This document shows, in pieces, positions 33,401 to 43,536 of a DNA stretch of 64,000 nt (positions within the stretch are counted from its first letter, which is position 1; each line of letters starts with the position of its first letter). Source of the DNA: a bacterium (lineage in GTDB: Bacteria; Bdellovibrionota; UBA1018); assembly GCA_019751945.1 (NCBI GenBank), contig JAIEMT010000014.1:62001-126000 (forward strand), read 5' to 3'. A model generated the notes under the pieces. That model saw only the letters and a list, made by a program, of their open reading frames with translations. It was not told where the DNA came from and ran no database searches. The position numbers were made by a program, and so were the translations under genes.

Positions 33401-34903
33401 ATGTGCGGAATCATTGGAATCATTGGAACCCCTGACGCGGCTCGGGAAGCGTTTCTGGGGCTGACGACTCTTCAACATCGCGGGCAAGACGGCGCAGGCA
33501 TCCTGACTTACGATGCCGATGGCTTTCATCGGGTCAAGAACCTGGGCTTGGTCGAATCCGTTTTCACGCGCGACAATATCAGCACCCTGACCGGGAACAC
33601 GGCTCTGGGACATGCGCGATATAGTACGGTGGGGAAGGGCGACATCATCGATGTGCAGCCGTTCCTGCTGAGCTACCCCTTCGGGATGGGAATGATCCAC
33701 AACGGGAACATTGTGAACTTTGCGGATCTGAAGAAGAAGCTTCGCACTCAATCGAAGCGTCATTTGCTCACTCATTCCGATACCGAAGTGGTCTTAAATC
33801 TTTTTGCGGAAGGACTGGTTCAAGCCACCGATGGTGGAACGGATCTGACCTTTGAGCATATCTGCTCGGCAGTTCAGAAAATTTTCAGCCAGGTGAATGG
33901 CGCTTACAGCATTATCAGCATGATTGCCGATCATGGCTTGGTCGCATTCCGCGATCCGGATGGATTGCGCCCATTGATTTGGGGCAAGAAGCATGTGGGT
34001 GAGCGAGCAGGCGACACCGATGGAGCTTTAGATTCTGGTGAAGCACATATGTTTGCTTCCGAGAGCGTGGCACTGGGCTTTATGGGCTACGAAGCCATTC
34101 GCGACGTTCAGCCGGGTGAAGTCGTTTTCATCACGAACGAAGGAAAAGTTTACAACAAAGTCCTGACCAAAAAAGAAGCCCGTCACTGCATGTTTGAATG
34201 GGTGTACTTCGCTTCTCCCGAATCTATTATCGATAAAGTTCCGGTTTATGGCGCTCGAATCAATCTTGGAAAAAGTCTAGCGCGACTGTTGAAAAAACAG
34301 ATTGAAGAAAAGAAGATTGAAGCAGACTTGGTGGTGCCCGTTCCTGAGACCTCCCGAATCGCGGCCATTGCGCTTGCGGAAGAGCTCGACATTCCCTACC
34401 GCGAAGTCTTGATTAAAAATCGCTACATTAAGCGCACTTTCATTTTAGATTCTCAAGAAAAGCGCCAGAAAGCCGTGAGTTTGAAGCTTTCACCGGTGCG
34501 TTCTGAAATTGAGGGGAAACGTGTGATTCTAGTGGACGACTCGATCGTTCGCGGCACGACCTCGAAGAAGATCATCGAACTCGTGCGCCAGGCCGGAGCT
34601 TCAAAGGTTTATTTCGTCTCGACGTGTCCGCCCATTCAACATCCTTGTTACTACGGTATCGATTTCCCGAGTCCCCAGGAGCTGATTGCTTCGAAGCGGA
34701 ACGTGGCTGAAATCGAAAAGTATTTGGATGCGGACGCCGTGATCTATCAAGACATGAAGGGTTTGAAAGAAGCCATTGGTGGCAATCCCTGCATGGCTTG
34801 CCTCGATGGGAAGTATCCGACCGATGTTTCGGCCGGTACGCGCTTCTCCGAGGATCGAACCACGGATCGCAACCAAGCTCAGCGTCGTACAGCCGGTATC
34901 TGA
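33401..34903 (+). CDS. purF: Amidophosphoribosyltransferase
   Basis: 500 residues from the ATG at 33401. The start is fixed by the catalytic N-terminal Cys (MCGIIGI), exposed by Met removal as in Ntn amidohydrolases. The glutaminase half is about 1-240; the phosphoribosyltransferase half has the PRPP motif VILVDDSIVRGTTS. Cys residues in ARHCMFEW, STCPPIQHPC and PCMACLDG match the [4Fe-4S] ligands of the B. subtilis-type enzyme. It makes phosphoribosylamine, the first step of purine synthesis, and heads the pur operon. Confidence 0.96.
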   Translation: MCGIIGIIGTPDAAREAFLGLTTLQHRGQDGAGILTYDADGFHRVKNLGLVESVFTRDNISTLTGNTALGHARYSTVGKGDIIDVQPFLLSYPFGMGMIHNGNIVNFADLKKKLRTQSKRHLLTHSDTEVVLNLFAEGLVQATDGGTDLTFEHICSAVQKIFSQVNGAYSIISMIADHGLVAFRDPDGLRPLIWGKKHVGERAGDTDGALDSGEAHMFASESVALGFMGYEAIRDVQPGEVVFITNEGKVYNKVLTKKEARHCMFEWVYFASPESIIDKVPVYGARINLGKSLARLLKKQIEEKKIEADLVVPVPETSRIAAIALAEELDIPYREVLIKNRYIKRTFILDSQEKRQKAVSLKLSPVRSEIEGKRVILVDDSIVRGTTSKKIIELVRQAGASKVYFVSTCPPIQHPCYYGIDFPSPQELIASKRNVAEIEKYLDADAVIYQDMKGLKEAIGGNPCMACLDGKYPTDVSAGTRFSEDRTTDRNQAQRRTAGI

Positions 34904-34922
34904 TAATTTAGGTGCTTGAAAA

Positions 34923-36080
34923 ATGATTCCTATTCTTTACCGAGGTTCTGTCAAAGACCTTTTGGGGCCGCTTCCGGCGGTGGATCCCAAGGGTGGACGC
35001 ACGGTAGAATCAGCGATTTTCGAGTATAGTGACGCGTTTTCTGTTTTTGATTGGGGCCGCATGCCCGACCTACTCAGTGGAAAGGGCCAGGCGTTGGCTG
35101 TTTTGGCCGCTGAGTGGTTCGAGATGATCGAACGCCCGGAGACCTGGCAGGCTTTCTCAAAAACGGCCGAAGCGCAGCGCCTGCGGAAGTCCAATAAGTT
35201 CGGCGGATTGTTCAATGAGCTCGGCGAGCGTCTTCAGAAGGAAGGATTACCCACTCACTACTTGGGTTTGGTTTCGGGAGATACTTCTCCAGTAAAACCT
35301 CTCCGAACGGGAAATGTGGATCAACCCCTGAGCCGCTTTGCGGTTCGACGCGTGGGAGTAGTGAAGCCCACGATGACGACCGTGCAAGGTCGGGTCACTC
35401 CGGACTATTCTCCCACCCGCGCAGCGCCCGCTCCAAAATTAATTCCGTTAGAAGTCGTGTTCCGATTTAGCTGTCCGCCGGGGAGTTCTGCCATTGAGCG
35501 TCTGGGGATTCCTGCTGGAACTCGGTGGGAGTTTCCGCTCCTCGAACTCTTCACCAAGCTCGAGCCGACGGATCGCCCGGTGGATTCGGTAGAAGGTTTA
35601 GCCATCTCCGGTCTCACGGGTTCACAAATGCAGGAGCTTCTTTTCAAAACCGCCTGGGTTGCTGGCCTGATCAAGACCCTGTGTGAAAATGCGGGGCTGG
35701 AATTGGCCGATGGCAAGCTGGAGTGGGGTTTGGACCAGAACGGCCAAATCTTTTTGGTGGATGCGATTGGTCCTGATGAGTTGCGCCTTTTGAAGAATGG
35801 CGTTCAGCTTTCCAAAGAATTTTTGCGCGGATTTTACCGCCAGCAGCCTTGGTACGACGCCGTGGTTCGGGCGAAGAAGGAAGCCGCAGATCGCGGCGAA
35901 GTGGAGTGGAAGAAGCGCGTGAGCGTTCCCGTTCCAGCACTTCCCGAAGTTTATCGTGAGACGGTTTCTCAGATGTATCGGACTTTGGCGAATGAGCTGA
36001 GTGGTCGAAAGTGGTTTCCACAGGCTTGGTCGGTGGATCAAGTGGTGAGCAAGCTCCGCGAATTAGGAGGTGCTTCGTGA
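34923..36080 (+). CDS. purC: Phosphoribosylaminoimidazole-succinocarboxamide synthase (divergent, long)
   Basis: 385 residues. GSVKDLLGP near the start and EYSDAFSVFDWGRMPD match the SAICAR synthetase N-terminus; the C-terminal half has LEWGLDQNGQIFLVDAIGPDELRL, the metal/ATP-binding region of PurC. It joins CAIR with aspartate. Typical PurC is about 240 residues; this one has extra sequence in the middle (about 115-190) and a longer C-terminus. Its place between purF and purD supports the call. The stop overlaps the purD GTG. Confidence 0.85.
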   Translation: MIPILYRGSVKDLLGPLPAVDPKGGRTVESAIFEYSDAFSVFDWGRMPDLLSGKGQALAVLAAEWFEMIERPETWQAFSKTAEAQRLRKSNKFGGLFNELGERLQKEGLPTHYLGLVSGDTSPVKPLRTGNVDQPLSRFAVRRVGVVKPTMTTVQGRVTPDYSPTRAAPAPKLIPLEVVFRFSCPPGSSAIERLGIPAGTRWEFPLLELFTKLEPTDRPVDSVEGLAISGLTGSQMQELLFKTAWVAGLIKTLCENAGLELADGKLEWGLDQNGQIFLVDAIGPDELRLLKNGVQLSKEFLRGFYRQQPWYDAVVRAKKEAADRGEVEWKKRVSVPVPALPEVYRETVSQMYRTLANELSGRKWFPQAWSVDQVVSKLRELGGAS

Positions 36081-37402
36081 GCGCTTCCAAGACCGTATTA
36101 GTTTTAGGCTCTGGCGGACGCGAAAGTGCAATTGCTTGGAGGCTTTCTCTGTCGCCTCAGGTGGCGCGCGTGATCTGCGCTCCTGGAAATGATTCCTTTC
36201 CCTGGGAGCGGTGGCCGATTGGAGTTGCTCCTTCCGATTTTGATCGCTTGATTGCTCGCTCGAAGGCCGAAAAGGTGGATCTCATTGTCGTCGGGCCGGA
36301 TAATCCGCTGGCAGACGGAGTCGTCGATCAGATGACTGCTGCGGGATTAGAAGTTTTTGGTCCCACAAGGGGCGCGTCGAAACTCGAGTGGAGCAAGGCC
36401 TTTGCTAAAGAAGTGATGAAAGCCGCTGGCGTTCCTACTGCGGAATATTTTGTGGCCCAGACGAATGCCGAGGCACAGAAAATTTTGAAGCAGGTTCCGT
36501 GGCCTAAAGGTGGCGGCTGGGTCATCAAAGCGGATGGGTTAGCTCTGGGAAAGGGTGTTCGAGTTTGTTCGACTCACGAAGAAGCAGTTGCAGCTGCCGA
36601 AGAATTAATCGGTGTTTCTGGGTCTCTCGTCATTGAAGAAAAGCTGAGCGGTGTAGAAGCGACTTGGATGGCGATCTGCGATGGCAAGACCGCTGTACTT
36701 TTAGAACCCGCTCGAGATCACAAACGCCTCGGCGATGCGGATCAAGGTCCCAATACCGGCGGAATGGGTGCCTACAGCCCCGTTCCTGGTTTGAATCAGA
36801 ATTGGGCTCAGGCTATTCATTCTCAGGTTTTTGTTCCGATGTTGGCTGAAATGTCGAAGCGCGGAATTCCCTTCAAGGGTGTTCTTTACGCGGGGCTGAT
36901 GGTCGATCTGGAGCGAAAGAAGTTTTGGATCATTGAGTTCAATTCCCGCTTCGGAGATCCGGAAGCGCAAGTCATTTTGGCGCGTTTGGATGCCGATCTC
37001 TACGAACTTTGTTGGAGAAGTGCCCGAGGAGAGCTCGCGCGTGGGAAAAGTGGGATGCAGATTGTTCCGTTTGTGAAGGAGGCCGCGCTGGTCGTGATTG
37101 CAGCGGCGCCGGGGTATCCCGAATCTCCCAAGAAAGGCATTCCGATTCACGGTGTGCCCATCGACAAGGGCGAATTAGCGGGCAGAGTTTTCTGGGCCGG
37201 CGCTGCCGCTTCTGACGATGGTTGGATGACTTCGGGTGGCCGAGTTTTTGGGGCTCTCGGTATGGGCGAGAGCTTTGAAGCTGCGCGAACCCAAGCTTAT
37301 GAGCGTGCGAGCCGTTTGAAATTTGAAGGAATGCATTTTCGCAAGGACATCGGTGCGGGTTTGAATTCCAAGCCGGAGTATCTGGAAGGGAGCTGGCAAT
37401 GA
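36077..37402 (+). CDS. purD: Phosphoribosylamine-glycine ligase
   Basis: 441 residues from the GTG at 36077, which has GGAGG 6 bases upstream and overlaps the purC stop by 4 bases. It opens with VLVLGSGGRESAIAW, the PurD N-domain loop. The ATP-grasp domain follows (GGWVIKADGLALGKGVRVC, VIEEKLSGVEATWMAICDG, DQGPNTGGMGAYSPVPG, IEFNSRFGDPEAQ). It makes GAR from phosphoribosylamine and glycine. It ends in ATGA with purN. Confidence 0.95.
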   Translation: MSASKTVLVLGSGGRESAIAWRLSLSPQVARVICAPGNDSFPWERWPIGVAPSDFDRLIARSKAEKVDLIVVGPDNPLADGVVDQMTAAGLEVFGPTRGASKLEWSKAFAKEVMKAAGVPTAEYFVAQTNAEAQKILKQVPWPKGGGWVIKADGLALGKGVRVCSTHEEAVAAAEELIGVSGSLVIEEKLSGVEATWMAICDGKTAVLLEPARDHKRLGDADQGPNTGGMGAYSPVPGLNQNWAQAIHSQVFVPMLAEMSKRGIPFKGVLYAGLMVDLERKKFWIIEFNSRFGDPEAQVILARLDADLYELCWRSARGELARGKSGMQIVPFVKEAALVVIAAAPGYPESPKKGIPIHGVPIDKGELAGRVFWAGAAASDDGWMTSGGRVFGALGMGESFEAARTQAYERASRLKFEGMHFRKDIGAGLNSKPEYLEGSWQ

Positions 37403-38046
37403 GTTCTATTCCAATTGCCGTTTTCGCCTCCGGTCGCGGAACGAACTTCGAAGCCATTCTGAAAGCCACGCAGAATCAGAAGCTGAATGCCAAGATCGTG
37501 GCTTTGGTTTGTGATAAGAAGGGCGCTCCCGTATTAGCAAAGGCAAAGGCTGCTGGAATTCCCGTTTTGGAAATCGTTCCGACGAAGGAAACGACTCGCG
37601 AACAGCATGATCAAAATGTTTTAGAGGCCTTGAAGCCTTACTCTCCTAAGTTTTTGGTGATGACCGGCTATATGCGAATTGTCACCTCGAAACTTTTAGA
37701 AGCCTTCCGTTCGCCCCGCAAGTACACGCGAGTGGTGAATGTGCACCCGTCGCTGTTGCCGGCGTTTCCTGGGGTGGCAGGTTATGCGCAAGCTTTTGCT
37801 CATGGAAATAAGGTCGCGGGTGTGACGGTGCATTTGGTGGAACAAGAAGTGGATAGCGGCCCGATTTGTGCCCAGGAAGCGTTTTCAATCGCGGATTGTA
37901 AGACGGCTGAAGAAGTTGAAAAGCGCGGGCTGGAAGTGGAGCACCGCTTGTTTGCAGAAACCCTGAAGTGGGTGCTGCCCGAAAAGTTTGAGGTCGAAGA
38001 GCGCGAGTTAAAATCGCATCGGAGGTTCTGTGTTCGTCAGAGTTGA
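37399..38046 (+). CDS. purN: Phosphoribosylglycinamide formyltransferase
   Basis: 215 residues. IAVFASGRGTNFEAIL is the phosphate-binding start; the catalytic segment is VVNVHPSLLPAFPG (Asn, His), and VTVHLVEQEVDSGPI carries the catalytic Asp. It transfers a formyl group from 10-formyl-THF to GAR. The ATG overlaps the purD stop; its own 3' end overlaps purL by 17 bases, where GGAGG serves the purL GTG. Confidence 0.95.
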   Translation: MSSIPIAVFASGRGTNFEAILKATQNQKLNAKIVALVCDKKGAPVLAKAKAAGIPVLEIVPTKETTREQHDQNVLEALKPYSPKFLVMTGYMRIVTSKLLEAFRSPRKYTRVVNVHPSLLPAFPGVAGYAQAFAHGNKVAGVTVHLVEQEVDSGPICAQEAFSIADCKTAEEVEKRGLEVEHRLFAETLKWVLPEKFEVEERELKSHRRFCVRQS

Positions 38047-41000
38047 AGTCGGAATGCGTCCTGAGTTTCCTGATCCCGCTGCAAACGGACTCTTACGCCG
38101 AATCGAATTGGCTCACCCGGATGCTCGCAAGGCCATTCGCTGGGCTCGAATGCTGGATGTATTTTGGATTGATGCTCCTTTTCATCGGGAAGAAACGATT
38201 TCGTTGGTGACCACGGTTTTTTGGGACAAGGTGGTGCAATGGCTTTTCACCGGGAATCTCATTCCCGCTGCAGCTGGAAAGTCCGGTAGCATACAAGATT
38301 TGATGGAGGCTGCTCCGAATCGTCCAGGAAATTTCTGGGCTATTGAGAAGAGATTCCGTCCCGGTGTCACCGATAACGTGGGTCGCACCGCTCAAGAAGC
38401 GTTGGCCATTGTTTCTCGTCAAGATGGAAAAGATCAGATCGCGAAATTTAATGACTCCTGTCGCGTTTCCAGTGGCAGCTTTTTGCTTTTGGAAGGCCCG
38501 AAGATTTCAGAAGGTTTGATCGAGAGCATTGCGAGAGATGTTTTTTGTAATGAGCTCATTGAGACTTGGGTTCATTACAATGAAGTCGAATTGAAAAAGA
38601 ACGATCGCTTTCAGCAAGATCGAGTGAAGCGCGATCTGCCCAGAATTTCTATGCAAGGAAATGATGAAGCGGAAGTGATTCGCCTGGGCGGCCTTTCGGA
38701 TGAAAATCTGGTCGGCATGAGTAACAAGCGCCTTTGGGCGCTGAGCCTGCCTGAGATGCAAGCCATTCGAAATTATTTTAGCGACGACAAGACTCGAGAG
38801 CGCCGGCGAGAAGTGGGTTTGGCAGATCCTACCGATGTGGAAATGGAAGTGTTAGCTCAGACCTGGTCGGAGCATTGTAAGCATAAACTCTTCGGCGCGG
38901 AAATTGACTATACGGGGGTCGATCAGGAGAAGGAAAAGATTCCGTCGAAGATCGATGGGCTTTTTAAAACAACGATCGTGAATACGACCCGCGACCTTCC
39001 GAGGGCGTGGTTGTTATCGGTGTTTGATGACAATGCCGGCATTATTGCTCTGAATGACGACACTGCTTTTTGTATCAAGGTAGAGACCCACAACAGTCCG
39101 TCGGCTCTCGATCCTTACGGCGGAGCTCTGACGGGTATTGTCGGTGTGAACCGCGATATCTTGGGTTGCGGCTTGGGTGCGCTTCCTGTTTTCAATACCG
39201 ATGTGTTCTGCGTGGCGGAACCCGATTATTCCAAAATGCTGCCCGATCGTATCCTGCATCCCCGTAGAATTTTAGATGGAGTGAGAAGAGGCGTCGAGCA
39301 CGGTGGAAATAAGAGCGGTATTCCCACAGTCAATGGGGCGCTCGTTTTCGATGATCGCTTCTTGGGAAAACCCCTCATTTACTGTGGTACTGGCGGAATT
39401 TTACCCCGAAAGATTACGCTTCCAGAAGGAGAGCGTTCGACGCACCTGAAGGAGATTCATGCCGGCGACCACGTGTGCATGGTGGGTGGACGAATTGGAA
39501 AAGACGGAATTCATGGGGCAACCTTCTCGTCGCTTGCGATGGATGAGTCGTCTCCTGTAACAGCCGTGCAACTTGGAGATCCCATCACACAGAAGCGCGC
39601 TGCCGATTTCTTACTCGAGGCGCGAGATCTAGGACTGTACCGCGCGATTACAGACAATGGTGCAGGCGGTTTGTCATCCAGTGTAGGGGAGATGGCTCGA
39701 ATTTCTGGTGGCGCCCGAATTGATGTCAGCAAAGCTAAAACCAAGTATCCCGGCTTGAAACCCTACGAACTCACGGTCAGTGAATCACAAGAGCGAATGA
39801 CGGTGGCTGTGCAGCCTGAGTGTTTAGCAAAGTTTAAGGACCTCGCAGCTCGTCGCGGAGTCGAGGTGAGCGATCTGGGAATTTTCTCTGACACCGGACT
39901 TTTTGAAGTTTATTACGGCGATCGAATTGTCGCTTCTTTGGATTTGGAGTTTCTCCATAAGGGGGCTCCTCGAATTAAGCTCCAGGCGAAATGGAACGGA
40001 CCGACACTTGCTCCAGCAGCTCCTGCAGCTTCATTAAAGCAAGAGAACGCGGAGCCTTTATTGCTGGGGCTCTTAGGTCGTCCCAACATTGCTTCGAAGG
40101 AATGGCTCATTCGACAATACGACCACGAAGTGCAGGGAATGTCCGTCATTAAGCCGCTTCAGCTCTGCGGCTTAGCCACACCGGAAGCGTTTAGTAGCCC
40201 GAACGATGCGGGCGTGATCAAGCCCATTGCGGGCGCTCCCATCGGTGTGGCCGTGGGTTGTGGAATCAATCCCAAGCTCTCCGACATTGACGCTTATTTG
40301 ATGGCCCAGGCCGCAGTCGACGAATCGATTCGAAATGTGCTCTGCGTGGGTGCGGAATATGGCACGGATGATTCTGTTTTGGCGCTAGTGGATAATTTCT
40401 GCTGGCCCGATCCGGTCGGGGATCTCGGAAAGAGTGCCGCTCTAGTCCGTGCTTGTTACGGATTGCGAGATGCAGCCATGGCGTTGGGTGCTCCGCTTGT
40501 TTCTGGAAAAGACAGCATGAAGAATGACTTCAAAGGTCGTCGAGGAAATGAAGAGATTAAAATCTCCGTGCCGCCGACGCTCTTGATGACTGCCGTTGCC
40601 AAGGTTCAAGACATTCATCGCGCTCGCAGTTCCGATTTTAAAAACGTGGGCGATCGAATCTATGCCATCGGTGGAATTGCTCAAGCCAGTTCGGGTTGTA
40701 TCGGGCTTTTAGGTTCGGAGTATGCACTTACCGGCGCATCGGTAGGATCTAATCCCCGAGTAGGCCGGCCCGATTGGGAACTTGCTAAGAAGCTTTACAA
40801 GTGGCTCGGTGGCGCCGAAGGAAAAGAATTGGGTCGACTCAGGTCCTTGCACGATATTTCGGAAGGCGGCCTCTTAGTGGCCGTAGCAGAGTCTATGATT
40901 GGACGAGGGCTCGGAGCCAACATCACTATTCCTAGTGCGATTGAAAACGCTTGGGAGTTTTGTTTTGGCGAGGGCTTCCACAGCTTCATGGGTTCCGCAT

Positions 41001-41188
41001 CGGAATCCGATGCGGCTTCGTTAGAAGCAGAGATGAAGCTGCTTGGAATTCCATTTATTTCCCTGGGCAGTGTTTCCTCCGGAGATCGTTTAGAAGTTCG
41101 CGGTCAGATTGGCGCTGAGAACCTGAACTGGGATTTCGGAGTCCAAAAACTTCGATCGGCCTGGAAGAAAGAGGGGTACTGGGAATGA
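38030..41188 (+). CDS. purL: Phosphoribosylformylglycinamidine synthase, PurL with fused N-terminal PurS-like domain
   Basis: 1052 residues. The C-terminal two thirds are the two AIR-synthase-like halves of PurL (TWSEHCKHKLFGAEIDYT, KVETHNSPSALDPYGGA, GAGGLSSSVGEMARISGG, GKDSMKNDF). The first ~200 residues look like a PurS-type subunit plus linker. The glutaminase domain of the single-chain enzyme is missing and is encoded by the next gene, purQ. So this is neither the small PurS/PurL/PurQ type nor the full 1295-residue type. GTG start with GGAGG; overlaps purQ by 4 bases. Confidence 0.92.
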   Translation: MFVRVEVGMRPEFPDPAANGLLRRIELAHPDARKAIRWARMLDVFWIDAPFHREETISLVTTVFWDKVVQWLFTGNLIPAAAGKSGSIQDLMEAAPNRPGNFWAIEKRFRPGVTDNVGRTAQEALAIVSRQDGKDQIAKFNDSCRVSSGSFLLLEGPKISEGLIESIARDVFCNELIETWVHYNEVELKKNDRFQQDRVKRDLPRISMQGNDEAEVIRLGGLSDENLVGMSNKRLWALSLPEMQAIRNYFSDDKTRERRREVGLADPTDVEMEVLAQTWSEHCKHKLFGAEIDYTGVDQEKEKIPSKIDGLFKTTIVNTTRDLPRAWLLSVFDDNAGIIALNDDTAFCIKVETHNSPSALDPYGGALTGIVGVNRDILGCGLGALPVFNTDVFCVAEPDYSKMLPDRILHPRRILDGVRRGVEHGGNKSGIPTVNGALVFDDRFLGKPLIYCGTGGILPRKITLPEGERSTHLKEIHAGDHVCMVGGRIGKDGIHGATFSSLAMDESSPVTAVQLGDPITQKRAADFLLEARDLGLYRAITDNGAGGLSSSVGEMARISGGARIDVSKAKTKYPGLKPYELTVSESQERMTVAVQPECLAKFKDLAARRGVEVSDLGIFSDTGLFEVYYGDRIVASLDLEFLHKGAPRIKLQAKWNGPTLAPAAPAASLKQENAEPLLLGLLGRPNIASKEWLIRQYDHEVQGMSVIKPLQLCGLATPEAFSSPNDAGVIKPIAGAPIGVAVGCGINPKLSDIDAYLMAQAAVDESIRNVLCVGAEYGTDDSVLALVDNFCWPDPVGDLGKSAALVRACYGLRDAAMALGAPLVSGKDSMKNDFKGRRGNEEIKISVPPTLLMTAVAKVQDIHRARSSDFKNVGDRIYAIGGIAQASSGCIGLLGSEYALTGASVGSNPRVGRPDWELAKKLYKWLGGAEGKELGRLRSLHDISEGGLLVAVAESMIGRGLGANITIPSAIENAWEFCFGEGFHSFMGSASESDAASLEAEMKLLGIPFISLGSVSSGDRLEVRGQIGAENLNWDFGVQKLRSAWKKEGYWE

Positions 41189-41958
41189 GTACTGCAGTGA
41201 AAACAAAACCCCGAGTTCTGGTGCTCTTTGGCGATGGAATCAATTGCGAAAAAGAGACGGCGCAAGCTTTTGCGCTAGCTGGATTTCAGCCGGAGATTCG
41301 CCACTTAAACGATTTGATTGCCGAGAGAATGAACAACACCGTTTTGCAGCGCGAATACAAAGTCGTGGCTTTGCCAGGCGGGTTTTCTTTCGGTGACGAT
41401 CTGGGGAGCGGGCAGGTTCTGGCTTTAAAGATTCAATATGGTCTGGGTTGGGACCTCAATCAATTTGCTCAAGCCGGTGGAATGGTGATCGGGATTTGTA
41501 ATGGCTTTCAAGCGCTGCTCAAGTTGGGTGTTTTCGGCCAGGGTATTTCCATCACTCACAACGTGCACGGCAAATTTATGAACACCTGGGTGCGGATTAA
41601 TCCTCAGGGAAACCGCAGCGTTTGGTTGAAGGGTGCTGGGCCGATCGATGTGCCGATTCGACATGGCGAAGGTCGGATTGTGATTGCGCGCGATCGTCAC
41701 AAGGAAGTGATGAGCAAACTCGAGCGCACCGAGATGATGTGTCTCCGATACGAGGGCGATCCGAACGGGAGCGAGATGCAGATTGCTGGACTGAGTGATT
41801 CCACCGGAAGAATCCTGGGGTTGATGCCGCATCCGGAAGCCTTTGTACGTTGGACGGCACACCCGGAGTGGACCATGGCTCCCGGACGCGCGAGCGGTCC
41901 CGGCCAGGGACTACTTCTTTTCCAAAACGCGTATCGCGAGGTCACTCAGAATGCTTAA
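41185..41958 (+). CDS. purQ: Phosphoribosylformylglycinamidine synthase, glutaminase subunit
   Basis: 257 residues of class I glutamine amidotransferase. The nucleophile Cys is in MVIGICNGFQALLKLG and the His-Glu pair in LGLMPHPEAFV. LPGGFSFGDDLGSGQVLA is typical of PurQ and of the PurQ-like end of large PurL. It supplies ammonia to PurL. ATG overlaps the purL stop; the 3' end overlaps purH by 8 bases. Confidence 0.95.
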   Translation: MSTAVKTKPRVLVLFGDGINCEKETAQAFALAGFQPEIRHLNDLIAERMNNTVLQREYKVVALPGGFSFGDDLGSGQVLALKIQYGLGWDLNQFAQAGGMVIGICNGFQALLKLGVFGQGISITHNVHGKFMNTWVRINPQGNRSVWLKGAGPIDVPIRHGEGRIVIARDRHKEVMSKLERTEMMCLRYEGDPNGSEMQIAGLSDSTGRILGLMPHPEAFVRWTAHPEWTMAPGRASGPGQGLLLFQNAYREVTQNA

Positions 41959-43525
41959 GATTCGTCGCGCACTTCTGACTGCTTCGGATAAAGCAGGAAT
42001 TGTCGATTTGGCGAAAGCGTTGGTTCAGGCTGGAACAGAGCTCGTTGCGACGGGTAAGACTGCCTCCATTTTGCGGGAGGCCGGTTTATCAGTCACTCCG
42101 ATCGAAACGATCACGGGCAGTCCCGAGGCTTTCAAAGGTCGAATGAAGACGTTGTCTTTTAACGTCTGTAGCGGAATTCTTTTTCGTCGGGGCGATGCCG
42201 ATGACGAGCAGGACTTAAAAAAGCTCAAGATTGTTCCGATCGATTGCGTCGTCGTGAATTTCTATCCGTTTGAAAAGGCGGCGGCGAAAGAAGGTGTTTC
42301 TCGCCCAGAACTGATCGAAGAAGTGGACATCGGTGGCCCCACATTGGTGCGTGCAGCTGCGAAGAATGCGCCGGATGTCTTGGTTCTCACTCATCCCGGT
42401 CAGTACCCTGCGGTCATCGAGCAGCTGAAAAAACAAGGCGGGGTTTCGCCGGATCTTTCCCATTCGTGCGCACAATCCGCTTGGGATCGGATCTTGGATT
42501 ACGACAAAGCCATTGCGCGTGAACTCGGCGGCAAAAAGCTTCTGAAGCTTCGGTATGGTGAGAATCCTCATCAGCAAGCGAATCTCAGTTTTGATGCGGA
42601 CACTTCCCCTATTCAATGGGATTTGAAACTCACTCCGGCAGAGCTTTCTTACAACAATATTTTGGACGTTTCGGCGGGCTACGGTTTGGCGAGCGATCTC
42701 ACCCAACTTCGTTCCAGTTCTTCAGGCGTGGTCATCATTAAACACAATAATCCGTGTGGCGTGGCGCTTGCGGGGGATCAACTCACCGCTCTGAAGCACG
42801 CTTGGGCCGGCGATCCTGTCTCCGCATTTGGCGGCGTGGTGGTGTTCAACCGTCCTCTTGAAAGCGCGACCGCGGCTTGGTTGGCTGAGCGCTTTGTGGA
42901 TGTGGTGGTGGCTCCCGGTTTGACTCCTGAGGATCCAGCTCTTCAAACCCTGAAGGGGAAGCGGAAGAATTTGAAAGCGGTTTCCGTTCGCTCTTGGAAT
43001 CTGGTTCCTGCTCAAATGACAGTGGCAGTACCCGGTGGTGAATTGATTCAAACCAACGATCTGGGCGTCGACGATCCGTTGAAGTCGATGACGAAAGCAA
43101 ATTGGCCGGCAGAAAAAAATCTCCTCGGCCGATTTGGAATTTCAGTCACGCGTTCTTTGAAGTCGAACGCTGTGGCATTGGTTCACGAAGATCCTCGTTC
43201 TGGTGTGATGCGGTTAGTGGGAGCAGGGCAGGGACAGCCCAATCGAGTGGAAGCGCTCGAGAAGCTAGCTTTTCCCCGTGCGCGAAAGTTTTTTGCCGAG
43301 CCGCCGGAGTTTGCACAAAATGAAATCAAAGGAAGTTTGGAAGAATGCGTGCTGGTTAGTGATGCATTCTTTCCATTTCGGGATACGGTGGATATCGCTG
43401 CGAAGGCGGGAATTCGCTGGATTATTCAGCCAGGCGGCAGCTTAAAAGATGGGGACAGCGTTGCGGCTTGCGATCAATATGGAATTGCGATGGCTTTCAC
43501 AGGCATCAGGCATTTTAGACATTAG
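41951..43525 (+). CDS. purH: Bifunctional AICAR formyltransferase/IMP cyclohydrolase
   Basis: 524 residues from the ATG at 41951; GAGG lies about 9 bases upstream, and the track's earlier start reads through purQ. The N-terminal MGS-like cyclohydrolase domain starts IRRALLTASDKAGIVDLAKAL. The transformylase part has LRYGENPHQQANL and the catalytic KHNNPCGVALAG. It carries out the last two steps to IMP. It overlaps the purQ stop by 8 bases and ends 11 bases before purM. Confidence 0.96.
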   Translation: MLKIRRALLTASDKAGIVDLAKALVQAGTELVATGKTASILREAGLSVTPIETITGSPEAFKGRMKTLSFNVCSGILFRRGDADDEQDLKKLKIVPIDCVVVNFYPFEKAAAKEGVSRPELIEEVDIGGPTLVRAAAKNAPDVLVLTHPGQYPAVIEQLKKQGGVSPDLSHSCAQSAWDRILDYDKAIARELGGKKLLKLRYGENPHQQANLSFDADTSPIQWDLKLTPAELSYNNILDVSAGYGLASDLTQLRSSSSGVVIIKHNNPCGVALAGDQLTALKHAWAGDPVSAFGGVVVFNRPLESATAAWLAERFVDVVVAPGLTPEDPALQTLKGKRKNLKAVSVRSWNLVPAQMTVAVPGGELIQTNDLGVDDPLKSMTKANWPAEKNLLGRFGISVTRSLKSNAVALVHEDPRSGVMRLVGAGQGQPNRVEALEKLAFPRARKFFAEPPEFAQNEIKGSLEECVLVSDAFFPFRDTVDIAAKAGIRWIIQPGGSLKDGDSVAACDQYGIAMAFTGIRHFRH

Positions 43526-43536
43526 AAGAGGTTCGA